Made by a program: the position numbers and the translations under genes. Under the pieces are notes generated by a model. It worked only from the letters and a program-made list of their open reading frames with translations. It was not told the DNA's origin and ran no database searches. A DNA stretch of 64,000 nucleotides from Nymphaea colorata (lineage: Eukaryota; Streptophyta; Magnoliopsida; Nymphaeales; Nymphaeaceae), in NCBI RefSeq assembly GCF_008831285.2, contig NC_045139.1, positions 16,908,354-16,972,353 on the forward strand. The letters are read 5' to 3'. Below, in pieces: positions 35,480-47,576 of the stretch. The number at the start of each line of letters is the position of its first letter. Position 1 is the stretch's first letter.

Positions 35480-35859
35480 AATCTGCATCCATACAAAATT
35501 ACAAACTAATGGGACATGCTGTTACCTGAAATCAATTTTGACACTGCGACGTCTGCCTAGTCAAAGCATCTATCATGGAGGTTGATTCTCTTGATCTCTG
35601 GATGAGGACGTCACAGAGCGTTCCGTTCGGATCACTTGGATGGCAAATTCTAAAGATCGGACGGGGAGAACGGGCAAGTTGATGTTTATTCGCTCGAGAA
35701 GTATTAAAAGGCACCAAAGCATATGCTGGAGCGGCAGGGCAGATGTATGGAAATGAATCGTGTAGAAATCAGCCCTCGTCAACAATGTATATTCCATTTC
35801 ATGCTTAGTCTCAGAATGTTATCACGTTCTGCGGCTTTAGGAGCTTATGTGGAAGTCGT

Positions 35860-36092
35860 CAGTGGTGGAGTCGGAGATTAAAAATTTCTTGTGCAGTGGC
35901 ATTACTTCAAAAACCTTAACGTCGAATGCATAATGAAATGATTGAGGGCACTATGCACATTAATGAGGCGCACCAAGTTCCAATATATAAATAAATAAAC
36001 GATTGAAGATCATCCATATGAAACAAAAAAAAATTTAGGGACAATGTGGGCACCTGCCTGCACAAGGTCACGTGCATGTGGCTCCACCACTG
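35860..36092. mobile_element. hAT-like MITE, 233 bp
   Basis: The perfect 11-bp inverted ends are CAGTGGTGGAG (35860-35870) and CTCCACCACTG (36082-36092). The interior includes ATGTGGGCACCTGCCTGCAC and GCATGTGGCTCC, shared with the copy at 25563 and the pieces near 60.6-60.9 kb. No convincing 8-bp duplication flanks it. It lies just after the TIC-like gene and contains AATAAATAAA (about 35988), which could serve as a poly(A) signal for that gene. Confidence 0.65.
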
Positions 36093-37087
36093 GGGTTGTC
36101 TTGCGCCTTTCAGCCATCCTCTTCAATATAATCAACAGCTTTATCATCAAGATGCTACCAAAATACGGCTCAACTTTTCAAGGAGTGACGGAATAGGACA
36201 TGGGTTGAAATTTCTCCAATTAACTTCATGGATTGCCCTTTACTTGAACCTACAAAAGGGAAAAAGGTTCAAACATAAGATTGTTTTACGCGTGAAAAAT
36301 AATAATTTCTCTAACTTTTCCCTTTTTCTTTAACGCTAAATGTCCGATAGGGCGTATCATTAAAGATGCTATTTTTTTCATTGTCCTACCTTTACCTTTT
36401 ATGCGTGCTTCTGTTGCCGGCATCTGATTCAGTGAGCTTGACTTTGTTAGCCGAGTAAGAGATGGAAAGGTTTAAATAGAAGATATAGGCGGATTGAGTG
36501 TGAGCCCTCAAAGGTCCCTTCGCCATGGGAGCGACTCCATACTGAGACTACCGAATGGAACATCAGCTTCTTGAATCTTGATGGTTTGAGATGTCTCTAA
36601 AACACATTTTTTAGGCGGACTAGGATGCCTGCAGGAAAATGGGACCGACATTTGTGTTCCATTTCAGTTCGCTTGCAACATAGCCCGTCATTCGCACACC
36701 TCGATAGACCTTGGAAACTGAAAATGTCGGGAGGGGAAGAAACAGCTTTGTTCCTTACCCCTTGATGTCCACCTATGGAAAGTTAAAAACATCGTCCTTT
36801 CCACATTTGAAAAAGAAAAAGAAAACGTGGGCAGGCTGGGATAAAAATCAAAGGCCTGCAGTTACATAATAATAGAAACATTGTGAAGCAAGGGAGGTGA
36901 ATCTATGGCAGCCTTCCGACAAGGCAAGTGAACAGAAATCAACAAGATCACAGCCAAGAGAGACAGGAGAATGCGTTGGTGAAGGAACCGATGAGTTTCG
37001 ATCGCCGTCCGTGGCGCGCATCGACGTGTGCTGTTGTCGAGCATAGCAGGATCTTGAAGGAGGGCGGCCGGAAATACAGATGCACAT
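36093..37087. other. Intergenic region between converging genes
   Basis: About 1 kb lies between the TIC-like gene (+) and the MTA nucleosidase gene (-), so both 3' ends converge here. The part next to 37087 must be nucleosidase 3'UTR. No gene, clear poly(A) signal or named repeat was identified. Confidence 0.6.
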
Positions 37088-40000
37088 TCAGAGCTCAGAT
37101 AGGCACTTTCCGCTTATAAAGTCCACAACCTTGATGACCGTTCGGTCCAGCGCTGCCGTTACGGCAACCAAGTTTTGCAGGAATTCCTCTGGTGTTGGCT
37201 TATCCCCATCGACGATGTCCGTTACGGCTTTCAAAAAAATACAAGGAACTGAAAAAAGATCGGCTACATATGCAACAGCAGCACCCTGAGTCGAAAAAAA
37301 TAAGGTACAAAAGGGTTCTTATGCTTCAACAAGAACAGGGACAAGCTAAAAATGCCCGTAAGTTCTTAGTGTGTGTTCATAATATCTAAAGAATAACATG
37401 ATAAACAAATACGTGCATGTAATGTATAAGTGGAAGAAGCTAGACAGAGTACCTCGCAGTCTATTATGATTATTTTGTCACCAAGTAACACAAGTGTGGG
37501 TGTAGATGCATCATCCTTCTGAAAAGCGTGGCCAGAACTGGGGAATGTGTGCATGCATATACATGCATTTTGAATTAGCGTATACGAACGATAGCCTGCC
37601 ACAAAAAGTAACCTAACCACACCCAGTGCACGAGGAGGTAGAGTGCGGCAGCCTATTTGAAGTGCCTATGTGGCACTAGTTTTCTCTAAGCAGAGCAAGA
37701 AGTTCTGCAAACCACCAACCTGACATGCCTTCTCTAAACAAATCAAGAGTCCCACATCGCACTCTAAACAAGTGCTGCCGGTGACAGAAATGCTAGCATC
37801 TGTGGGAGATAGAATCTGATGTAGTTCCAGCGACAATCATGGGACGCTACAGTACTATTCAGCAACTTTTTTTATATTATTTTATGTACCGTGCGTTGAA
37901 CTGGCGGAGACAAAACCCTTAAGGCAGTGGTTAAGGTTCTAGCTGGAAGAGAATATGCTTCCATGCCTTTTAAGGACAGAACCATGCCAAGGTCGGGAAA
38001 TTCTTCACCTCAAGGTCCTTCATAATTCCCTTCTTACCACCTCCTCTGCCCCCTACGAGTATCCTCTAAAGGCATTTGTTCTTCTAATCAATTGACCTAA
38101 AGTACCTTCATAATTTTATTCTGCAAATTAAATGACAATAATACTTTAACCATTTTCAAACATTTCCACTGCTCTCCAGGATGCCTTCAGCATCTCCATC
38201 GGTCGAATCCAACCAATACCATGTGTCCAAATCTTTTAAATTGATCCTAGTGTTGGTTTACCACAAGCTTGAAACATTAATAACAGTAAGAGAAGATGCT
38301 AGCTAGATGGTGCAGTTTTTGCACCTGTAGAGCCTAAGTCCCAAAGGATCATGACGAGTGCAAGTTTGTGTTCAACGAGGAATTGCAAGAACAGTGAACT
38401 AAGAGGATTACTAAAAGATGTTCGACGGTAACTTGGTGATGGCCCAAAATAAGCACGTGCTACCAATGAAGAATGTCGTAAGTATTCGGAAAGAGCTGTC
38501 TGATTAAGAGGTTTGATTTCTGACATTAAACTAACCTCCATATCTTTGATCGTAGCATCGTTGGCAAGAATTGCCGCTTCATCGTATGTTGACATGTCCA
38601 ATGAATCCCCGGTTGACAACTTGCCAGACTGAAAAGCACGGATGACATGAACATCTGTTCAGATGAGCTCCCTCAGAAGTAACAAATAGGTCTAAAAGCT
38701 AAGCATGATTAGTTCACACAGTGGCTCGCCTCCAAGTTGTCAAAAATTCGTCATTTTATTCAAAAACACGAAAATATTGGGAAAATAGTGATATTTGAAT
38801 CACCAAAAATGAAAAGATCGCTCTTTTGTCATGTCCATTCCCTTTTCAAGAAAAAGTATTTAAAACATATTTTTATGCTTCTTTTCAGATTTCAACAACT
38901 TTTAATTTTGATCAATATTTTTACAAGCTTAAGCATAATATTCACAAATACTGGATCATTCTCGAAATATGGGAGCCAAGCTTAAGCATAATATTCACAA
39001 ATGAGAATCTTTGTGGAACCTATCATTTGTTCTGCTGCATAACTGGGTGTCACATGTAATGATTTTAATCTTTTTGCACTATGCTCTGCCTTCTTTTTCT
39101 CTTCATCTGATTTTTTTTTTTCTGCTGTTACAGCTACAGCCTACAACATCCAACGTTAGCCTGATTCTAATATATCTGAGTAGCGAGCTTAAAAAATTGT
39201 GATGTCAAGCAACTAAGATGAAGCCAAAGCTATAACCTAATTAGATAAACCAACACGTCAGCAAAAACTCTCACCTTCAGGTCAAACTCCTTTAAAAGAT
39301 TTGGGGTAGAAAATGTTTTACGTGCTCCAATCCCGTATTGGTCGAAAACCTGAAATATGAGGTTAGTATTTGCAAATTTTATGTAAACACATTAGCTCAT
39401 GAAGCAACAAATAGCTCATTCATGGGAACATGCTATTATAAATCAATCTTACACAACAGACCTAAACGAAGCACAGCAAACAATCAGAAGATTCAGAACA
39501 CCATATCTTGCAATGTTGGAGAAAAGCAGCACAAATATTAGAAATTAGCAAGTAATAGCGGTCATGCATTGCAAACCATAAATTTGAGCTCTGAAAACCT
39601 AGTATCAAACCAGGCCAGTCTATCATAGTTGGCAAACTCGTCGAGCTGACTCGGAAATCAACCGAATCAGTTCGGATCGCCAAGGAATCCAGCCGCAAGT
39701 CAAGGTTGGGCCGGCTCGCCCTTGTCTCGGTCTCACTCGCCCCTGACTTGCTCGATCCAGCTGTGCTGATTTACATTATAGTTACTTGAATATTCGACCA
39801 AATCGACAAGTCAACTCGCTGACTCAGTGACCTGGTCATTTGCCGATTTGAGTCTGAGTCATGGGTTTGCCAACTATGCAGTTTACAGCACTTCTTTATA
39901 GAGAACACAACAATCACATATTTGTTCTCTGCCTTCAAAATCATGACTCGAATTGATCCTCCCGAAGGCCCTGCAGTATTATCAAGAGAATCCTGCATGC

Positions 40001-43000
40001 CAGTTCCACATCCTTGACAGCCGTAGCTTCACATGATCCTCCCATACGGTAAACTAGTACACTTGATGGGCCAAACTAGAACTAGAAAAAGGTGAAAGCG
40101 TACCAAACTCCTATCTAAATTTTTCCTTCTTTTCTTTAGACAGTTCACCAGAAATATCCAGACTTGCTAAAAGGAAACCCTTCTTTTAAATTCTCCAATG
40201 CTAATGACCATTTTCCTAAAAATATTTGCTCCCTTATGAGCCCCATGGTTCATAATCGTTGAAGGCGATGCACCCGACCGAATGCTCAAGGAGGCTAAGT
40301 AGGAATTTGACAAAGAAATAATCTTTTACCCTTCTTTTTAAACAATATGATTCTTCTCTTGCTCCATAATTGTTACTAAGACCATCAACTTAAAAACTGT
40401 CCACCATTCACAGTACAACATAGAAATATTATTCGGGAACTTACAGGAATAGGAATCCTCCTATCATGGAATGCCACATCAGTAGCAATAAAGACATCCC
40501 CAATATTTGCTCCTTTGGCCTGAAAAGGATAAAGGAAAATGAAAGCTAAGGCAGTGAAATGAAGCCTATTCAATAATGTGCGAGCGACAATAAGTGATAT
40601 CAAGTTACATTTTACAATATACAACCAAGACTTGAGAATAAATTTATGGTCAGCATAATGCAGTAAAATCCATGCGAGTTGCTATTCAAAGCATCAGGGC
40701 AAGTGATGGATCATGGATGTCTTGTTTTTGTTTTTAGTTTTTCCTTTTTTGCCTTGCTAGCTATTTTTTGTTTAACCAAACTTATCGCCTTGCAGTATCT
40801 TCTAAATTCCAATCACTACTGTCTTTGTTTTCTGCGCTGCCAAAAATCACGTTATACCAATGCCGCCAGCTTGACACTGTTACAAAAATATCCTACTTAA
40901 ATGATCACATGGGAAATCTGTTCTGAAAAACTTTGACTTTACAGCTTTATATAAGTAATAAATAAAAATAATTACACTTCTCCAGAGTCACGAAATTTAG
41001 AATCTTTAGTTGAAAACTGTCATAAGCAAGGATTTAAATCACATAATAATCCTCCCAACTTCCCAAGGAATTAAACTATGAAAGGGTGAACCCTATCTTT
41101 CTGATATTTGATATATCAGCTAAAGAGACAGTAATACATTTTAAATAAGTATATAGATAATTTTTAGCCAAAACTTCTCTTGTCACATGCCTGTATGGGC
41201 AGATAGCTGTATGCAAGGAAAGCAAAATCATGAACGGAAAGTACATCTACTAAATTGTCGGGACTGTGCAGAGCAAATTAGATAAATGGTCAACAGAATA
41301 CGGAGACACATACTTTAAAGCCACCAGCAGTGCCTGCATTGATGATGAGGTCAGGATTCAAGGCCTGGAAAGATGCGTATGTCACTAGAGAGGCAGAAAC
41401 TGTACCAACGCTATCAACCCCTAGAAAAAGAAGAAAGTGATGCCTGTAATCAGCTACTAAATGTCCAAAATCAAGTCAAACACATAACAAGAAATATACG
41501 TCAAATAATGTGTTCTTGCTGTATCTAGTATCAGCAATTACAAAAGCCTTTAATAAGAGGATTCCAAATCTGAGGTATGGAACAATCAAAGATCTTCTCA
41601 ACCAAGTGTTGTTTGATGCTTTATTGAACAGATAGAAAACCTTTTGCAGCTGAAGTTTCGTGGGAGATCAAGCCACGTAAAACTTCAAAGTAAACAATCT
41701 GACTGACAAATAAAATCAGAATGGCTTGTTTATTTATAATTTTTTCCTTCTGATCAAATGGTCTGAACATAAAATCATGAGTGCAAATCACACTATTTTT
41801 GCCGAAATGTGTCACTGATTTTTGAAGCTCCTAAAAATCTGATTAACACAATTGGTTCAGAATATATTTTAACTAAATAAACCACCCGTACCACGCCTTC
41901 ATGATTTACCAAAGAAGGGAAGGAAAATATGAAAAATAGTGTATCATTTCTTCCGCTAGGGAGTAAAATTAGTTTAGTTCCATGTACAGCTACTGATGCT
42001 TTTAAGTTTTGAAATACATCAGTTGTCTTATGAAGACAAGAACGACCTTTTCACTTTTTGAAAGGAAAGTTGTAAATGCACCTTTTTACTTTTGGAAAGA
42101 TGCAATCAACTTCCCTTTTCTGCCAGTGTCAAAACTCTAAAACTACCCAAATATGCAGTTCTAACAAATTCCATTTCTTTCAGGGGTACATTTTTCATCA
42201 TAGCTAATATTTGACATAAATAACTTAACGCAAGAAATGTGCAAGGTGACAGAATTATCTCAGAAAGACCGGCAACCTTTTTTGCTCTATCCTTTTGGCT
42301 TTTGGGAATTGGGTTAGCCTCTCTTGTACTCCTTTACCTATTGGAGTTTAAGTCGGGGCTCCTGTCCGACTGGGTAATGTTCTTGTATTTGATTTGTCCT
42401 AGCCTCCTAGGAAAGTCTTAAGGTTGGTCCAAGGTGACTCCTTCCTTAGTAAGGGCATGTTTGGTTGCCTCAGATCTAAGATCCAAGGCAATTTTATATC
42501 CTCAAGAGCTTCTCAAATTCCTCGTTTGAGAAGCCCCCATTAACTGACTTTTGGATTTCTCTCTCTCCTTGGCAGCAAGCGGTTGACCACGAAGGCCACC
42601 TAGAAATTTGCTCTCGTGACTGGAGGAGTCAAGAGGCCTCACAGCCTCAGGTCCGAACTGTCAACCTAAGGAAAACCTGAAAATACCAGAAGAGGACCAA
42701 ATTCCTCATCCAGAAGCTACTTGATCCAGTGTCTCATCCATGAGACTTCCTAATGGATCTAAAAGTTCAAAGCAGTGCTATCACGGCACTCCAAGAGGTG
42801 TGGAGGCTTACCTTGTCAGACTATTTGAGGACACAAATCATTAGCTCTATCCATGCTAAGAGGGTGATGATGTCCAAGGATATCCAATTGGCTAGGCGCA
42901 TTGGGCAGGAGTATGCTGGATCATGTAGAAGCATGTTGGTGCCCAATGAAGTTTAGTTTAACTAGGGTTCCCCATTTTTTCTTTCTCTTTCTGGTTTGGG

Positions 43001-45028
43001 GTTGGAAATGGTTGTTTTCACTAGTTGAAGTTTGGCAAGACTGCCGCTGTTAACATGGTGGGAGACTATGGAATCACCCGCCATGGCTTATCACTCTTCC
43101 CCACCCACCCCCACCACACCCCCCCCCCCTCCCCTTCTTCCCAAAAAGATGCACCTCAGATCCATGGATTTCAACTCCTTCACAGATATCTAATCTATAG
43201 ACTTCAAATCAGGCGTTTGTTGTGCCTTCAGGTCTCCCATCAGATCCAACTTTGCTATGAGATCTAAGGTTAACAAATGACCCCTAAACACGTTCTTTGA
43301 AAAGGTTGATCACCTCAGGAAAGATTCTTTCACAACTTACTCGTTCATAATATCTAAAAGAGAAATGCTTTTCCTCCACAAAGATGAATAAACTAATCTA
43401 GCATAATACATAAGGTACAAATGCAAAAAAATTTACCAAAAAGACTGTCTTTCCCTGGCCAAATTAAATTTATTTGCAGATCCTTATAAGAACCAACATA
43501 TCTAACCCATGGAACTCCTTGTGGAAACCTGCAATACAGTTGAAGGGAAGGAAATTTTGTTAGACCAAAATACTTCCAACTAATAGGAAGAAGAAAAAGA
43601 CAAACATCAGTTTCTAATACCATAGACATAAGCAAATTCATATCACTTGACACTGATCAAGTTTCTGAAAGCAGCAGAACATAGAGGAAAAATGCCTAAA
43701 AATGAAACTGAATATTAAACTTCCGAGCCAAGATCAAATGTCACCTTTACCAATTTAGAAAGGGCCACCGACTGTGCATACTTAATGACTAGCAGATAGT
43801 GTTATTCTTACATTGTTAAAACGATGTCTGAACCATCGGAATCAATGTTGAAAGATAAATTGGTAATCTTTTTCCAGATCCATAGGCAAAATGAGATTGG
43901 TTGGGCAAAGAGAATAGATAGGCCGTGTAGTCGAGCTGGTAATATGAATTTTTACATAACATACTAAAGCAGGCAGGATGATAAGCCATCTCCATAAGCT
44001 GGTTTGACCACCATATATGATATGCTAACTGCGTAAGGCATTTTGTAGAACACAGTGAACATTCTTGCTCCCTTCCCACAAATGACAGCTTGACGGTTCC
44101 AAGTTCAGTTCTGGTCCAAATTTATCATTTTTCAAAAGTCTAAATGTAAGACTGCTGTGAAAATCTTATAACAAAGAGGTGCGTCTACCGATTTAATGAC
44201 ATCAACAAATTTCCCAAGAAAGATGTTTTAGTAAAATGCTGCTTCTATTGCTTTAATGACTTAAAAATTTCTTGAAACTCTTTCAGAACTAATAAACTTA
44301 ATATCATGATAAGTGATCGTATGATATGCTGATGCAAAGGTTCCCACAAGACAAAATAGCATACTCAAACTAGAGCCAAATTTGTGGCTATAGCTATAAT
44401 GGAGAAGGTGTGAATTTCCTGTCTACTCTTAACCAGTATTCAATAGTTTCAGCTCAATGCTATAGATTACTGCAAATTTATGTTGCTTGCCAGAAAAACA
44501 CAAACAATTCTTCACATACAATTGATACAGTTGTAAGATAGCAACTCTAGATTTCAGAATATCCAATAGTAGCTTACAGGAAAAACTTTAGTGACAGTAG
44601 TGAACCACGAGGTATATTTCTTCCACAAGAAGATCGAAATGCCTATTAGCCGGTTATAGTAAATGAGACAAATGAACTGAACAGGAATCATGAAGAAGAA
44701 TGACGCAAAATGAAGAACTCACACAGGGTTCTTATCTTCCACAAGCTGAAGACTGTTCACAAGAGGCAGCGCTTCCGTCTGCATAGCTAATTAACGACAG
44801 AGACAAAGAGCTTTCAGTCAAGCTAAAAAAAAAATAAGGAAATCCACTGATCTGCAAAACGCAAACCCTAAAAACCAGAACTCAAAAGAACATAAACAGC
44901 AAGAAAGACGGACGCCTGAAGTCGTAGGCAAGAGCAAATAGATCGGGCGAGGAAACCGTACCGATGATGATTACGATCGTGGAGATAGGCTTCTCCTGGG
45001 TCGCCGATACGGTTTCCGAGGGAGCCAT
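37088..45028 (-). CDS. MTN: 5'-methylthioadenosine nucleosidase (MTAN)
   Basis: Hydrolyses 5'-methylthioadenosine to adenine and methylthioribose in the cytosolic Yang (methionine salvage) cycle, which recycles the by-product of ethylene, nicotianamine and polyamine synthesis. On the minus strand, exons 45028-44962, 44786-44723, 43528-43437, 41420-41314, 40519-40445, 39349-39275, 38628-38536 and 37285-37088 give 256 aa (Arabidopsis MTN1 is 267). Motifs are IAMQTEALPLV with the catalytic-base glutamate E27, INAGTAGGFKAKGANIGDV, FHDRRIPIP, LSTGDSLDMS, the substrate-binding DMEGAA (E191) and KAVTDIVDGDKPT with the catalytic D214. The E27, E191 and D214 spacings match E38, E202 and D225 of MTN1. 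The start MAPSE matches plant MTNs. Introns carry two TE-like insertions (39624-39878, 42450-43286). No TATA box was found upstream. Confidence 0.96.
39624..39878. mobile_element. hAT-like MITE in MTAN intron 5 (255 bp)
   Basis: The inverted ends are CATAGTTGGCAAACTCG (39624-39640) and GGGTTTGCCAACTATG (39863-39878). The flanking octamers CAGTCTAT and CAGTTTAC agree at 6 of 8 positions. The interior has repeated GACTCGG/ACTCG words. A related right end, TTGTCAACTATG, occurs at 58334-58345 after similar GACTCG-rich DNA. The element is non-coding. Confidence 0.6.
42450..43286. mobile_element. Probable non-autonomous TIR element carrying a histone H3 pseudogene
   Basis: The left boundary begins AAGGGCATGTTTGGTTGCC, then CAGATCTAAGATCC. 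The reverse complement of the right boundary begins TAGGGGTCATTTGTTAACC, then TTAGATCTC. These imperfect inverted ends agree at roughly 20 of 28 positions. The insert includes the H3-derived sequence at 42577-42920 and a C-rich tract near 43100-43136. No target-site duplication was found, so the boundaries are tentative. It lies in MTAN intron 3. Confidence 0.4.
42577..42920 (+). pseudogene. Histone H3.1-like pseudogene (fragment, multiply disabled)
   Basis: Translation in shifting frames recovers histone H3 from about residue 18 to 134: KRLTTKAT*K, then TGGVKRPHS, KYQKRTKFLIQKL, DLKVQSSAITALQE, EAYLVRLFEDTN, and IHAKRVMMSKDIQLARRI. There are stops at H3 positions near 26, 49 and 72 and after FEDTN, and at least three frameshifts, so it is dead. 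The four diagnostic sites fit plant H3.1 better than H3.3: V from A at 31, L from F at 41, S at 87, T from A at 90. The N-terminal 17 residues are missing. There is no intron, consistent with an H3.1 copy or a retrocopy. It lies antisense within MTAN intron 3. Confidence 0.9.
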
Positions 45029-46705
45029 GGCCAGTCGATCGATCGGTAGATCGCTCCCGAGCGGGGGGAGATCTCGGGGGATCGCGAAAAAGAATAATCC
45101 CGAAAAAGGCGCGAGTTCAAACAGGGAAATGTTGGCGGCTCTCGATATTTCTAGGCTGGCGAAGTAGGCGATCCCGGGTCCCGAGCTTTGAAGAATGGCC
45201 GTCGAACACCAATCATAATGTCCCACGTGTCAACTAGATCTTAAATCTCCAACCGTAGTATTTCATTCCATCCTAGTCAACCGCCCCACTCAGTAGAAAA
45301 ATGAAGTACTAACGTTTCACGATACTAATCGATAAGATTTTTACTTAATAATGCCTCAAACTTTTGATAAGAAATTTTGAATATATTAAACTTTTAAAAA
45401 GTTGAACTTTTCATTATAAAAAAATGTAAGAAAAAACAAAAAGAAAATATTGGGTGAGCAAAATTATAGTTGAGGCATGTCGCACACCCCACTCAGCTTG
45501 AAAAGGGTTTCGGACTATCCTCCGATAAAGGGCATTTCAATCAAATTTGCTTCAATATGTTCAAGTGGAAAAGAAAAACATTTTTTTTTTACAACGTACA
45601 AAAAAAATCTTTTCTACCTCTCTTAAGTAGGAAAAGAGATTGCAAACTCTCTGATTAAGGTTAAGTATTGTATGTTGTTCAAGTGGCTATCAAAGGAAAA
45701 AAGAAAAAGGCTTAAGCCTGCACGCAAATAAATCTTCTTCCTCGTTTTATCTGTATATGTGGGATTCCGTAAATTGAATGTGTCTCCTCGATCTACACAA
45801 TCATTAAAACCAACCTGATGGGATATTTGAGTATTATGTCATTGATTTAGGTTTAAAGGCCAATAAGAAAATAAAACATGAATTGCCAACTATTTTGATG
45901 TGTACCAAAACTGATTTGTATCAGCTGCCAGAATAAGAACTTGTTCCGAGTCATACTATTTGGCTGCTGCAAGTAGATTCACGCTCAGCTAAATAAGAGG
46001 AGAAATCACCGCCGCTTTTGGGTAGAACATGAGAACTTACAATAGAACTAGAATTTCCGGTTCTTCAACCATACTTTGAACAAGAAACGTGAAAGTTAAT
46101 ACCAAAACCAGCAACTTCGTATCGTTTCAATTTCTTACACAATCAGGCAAGAATTCTAATAGATGCAATTTGAGCATTAAACTCTGAGTGGTGTTTGACA
46201 AGAACAACTCTCTTCTTTGGAAAATGGTTCTTATAACATATGTTCCAAAAGTGCCATGTTTTTATTCTGATGAACAAACAGATGCGATTCTGCCAAGTAT
46301 TTAATTGTTATAAACAGCATCTATAATCGTATCATGTTTCATTGAACAAGAATGTAGAGTACGCGAAGATGGCTTTTAGGACAAAGGGAGGCATCTGTCG
46401 GCACAACGTGGCTTTTAGGACGTGAGATCATTGTAACTGGACGTCTCTTTCTGGAAGACGAGTGGCCGGCTGCACTTCCAGTCAATGGAAGACTCTCGTT
46501 TACACCAATAAGTCAAGTTGAATTGTTACTGGTAGGTGAGCTCTACCCGACGAGAAGCAAATAAACACGGGGGACAAAAGCTGAAAGATAAAAGCCAAAT
46601 ACACGTCTAAGCTCGCGGTAGGTAGCATACGACCAAAGGGTTCTTTCACATGGAACAAACAGTCTATTAGATATTTGAAGAGAGAATTCCGATTTGTGGC
46701 CAACG

Positions 46706-46771
46706 TTGTTAAAACCGGTTTCTGAGTGGAATCCAGCCTTGTTATAACTGGTTTCTGAATTGAATAGGTCA
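46706..46771. repeat. Short tandem repeat, about 33-bp unit, two copies
   Basis: TTGTTAAAACCGGTTTCTGA at 46706 is followed 33 bases later by TTGTTATAACTGGTTTCTGA. The tails diverge. It is intergenic and no function is apparent. Confidence 0.6.
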
Positions 46772-47287
46772 GACTTGGAGAATTGACTGAAGCAATTTGG
46801 GAGTGGAATCTTTCGGGGACCAAATCAAATTAAAATATATACATTTTTAACTGAAAAGTCAAAGAGGACAAAGAAAATGAAACAACAAAGATAGCATAAA
46901 AGAACGTAACGTAAACTTTTTTGATGTTTTCTGCTTTTCGAACGGGAAAGTATATCGAATAAAAAGGATTCGACTGGCTCAGACCGACTCACATCGACTT
47001 TCACAAACACTACTTTGCTTATAAACAAAAGGATGCCCAACTGTCAGATTCTCAATTACGTGCTTTTCTTTTCATAATTAATTCAAAAAGATCGGTAGAA
47101 TAACCTTTCAATATTGTTTCAAATTACGTCCGTTTCAGCCGACAATTCAGGATTGCAAGCAACGTCCGCGTTTCTTCGACTCGAATAAAATCAATGACAA
47201 CCCACGTTAGACAAGAATTTTATAAATAAACATACAATTCAATTAAAAAAAGGCAACATTAAGTTTCAAAAAAAAAAATTCTCCTTA

Positions 47288-47293
47288 TTTATT
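47288..47293 (-). terminator. Likely polyadenylation signal of the ataxin-2-like gene
   Basis: AATAAA on the minus strand lies about 285 bases past the stop codon at 47577, within an AT-rich 3' region. The position is plausible for a plant 3'UTR; use is unproven. Confidence 0.4.
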
Positions 47294-47576
47294 TCAAAGA
47301 GTTGCATCAATTCAAGTAGAGAAATGAAACATTAGAAGTTCAGAATGTCTCCGACAAAGTTCTCCCTATCCCACGTTCACAAACACGACCCAGTTCAAAT
47401 AGCTAAAAAAAAAATATCCCTTCTTCCAACAAGCTGTAGGAAGTAGGAAAGTTTTATACCACTTCCGCGGCTATATACTACTGTTAAAACTGAAGACATA
47501 TGCTACGGTACAAAAAATATTTTCTATTCTCAAAATTTCATTTGGATGAAACCAAAATTGTGAATTTGCTCGAGAA

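Larger units (their letters stand above)
45029..47576. other. Intergenic region between two minus-strand genes
   Basis: This holds the MTAN promoter (GC-rich to about 45.2 kb, no obvious TATA) and the 3'UTR of the ataxin-2-like gene. The middle is AT-rich and gene-free. A two-copy 33-bp repeat lies at about 46.70-46.77 kb. Confidence 0.6.

Noticed and set aside
42577-42920. Functional centromeric or replacement histone H3 gene
   Set aside because: Multiple stops and frameshifts and a missing N-terminus make it a pseudogene. The diagnostic residues fit H3.1, not CENH3 or H3.3.
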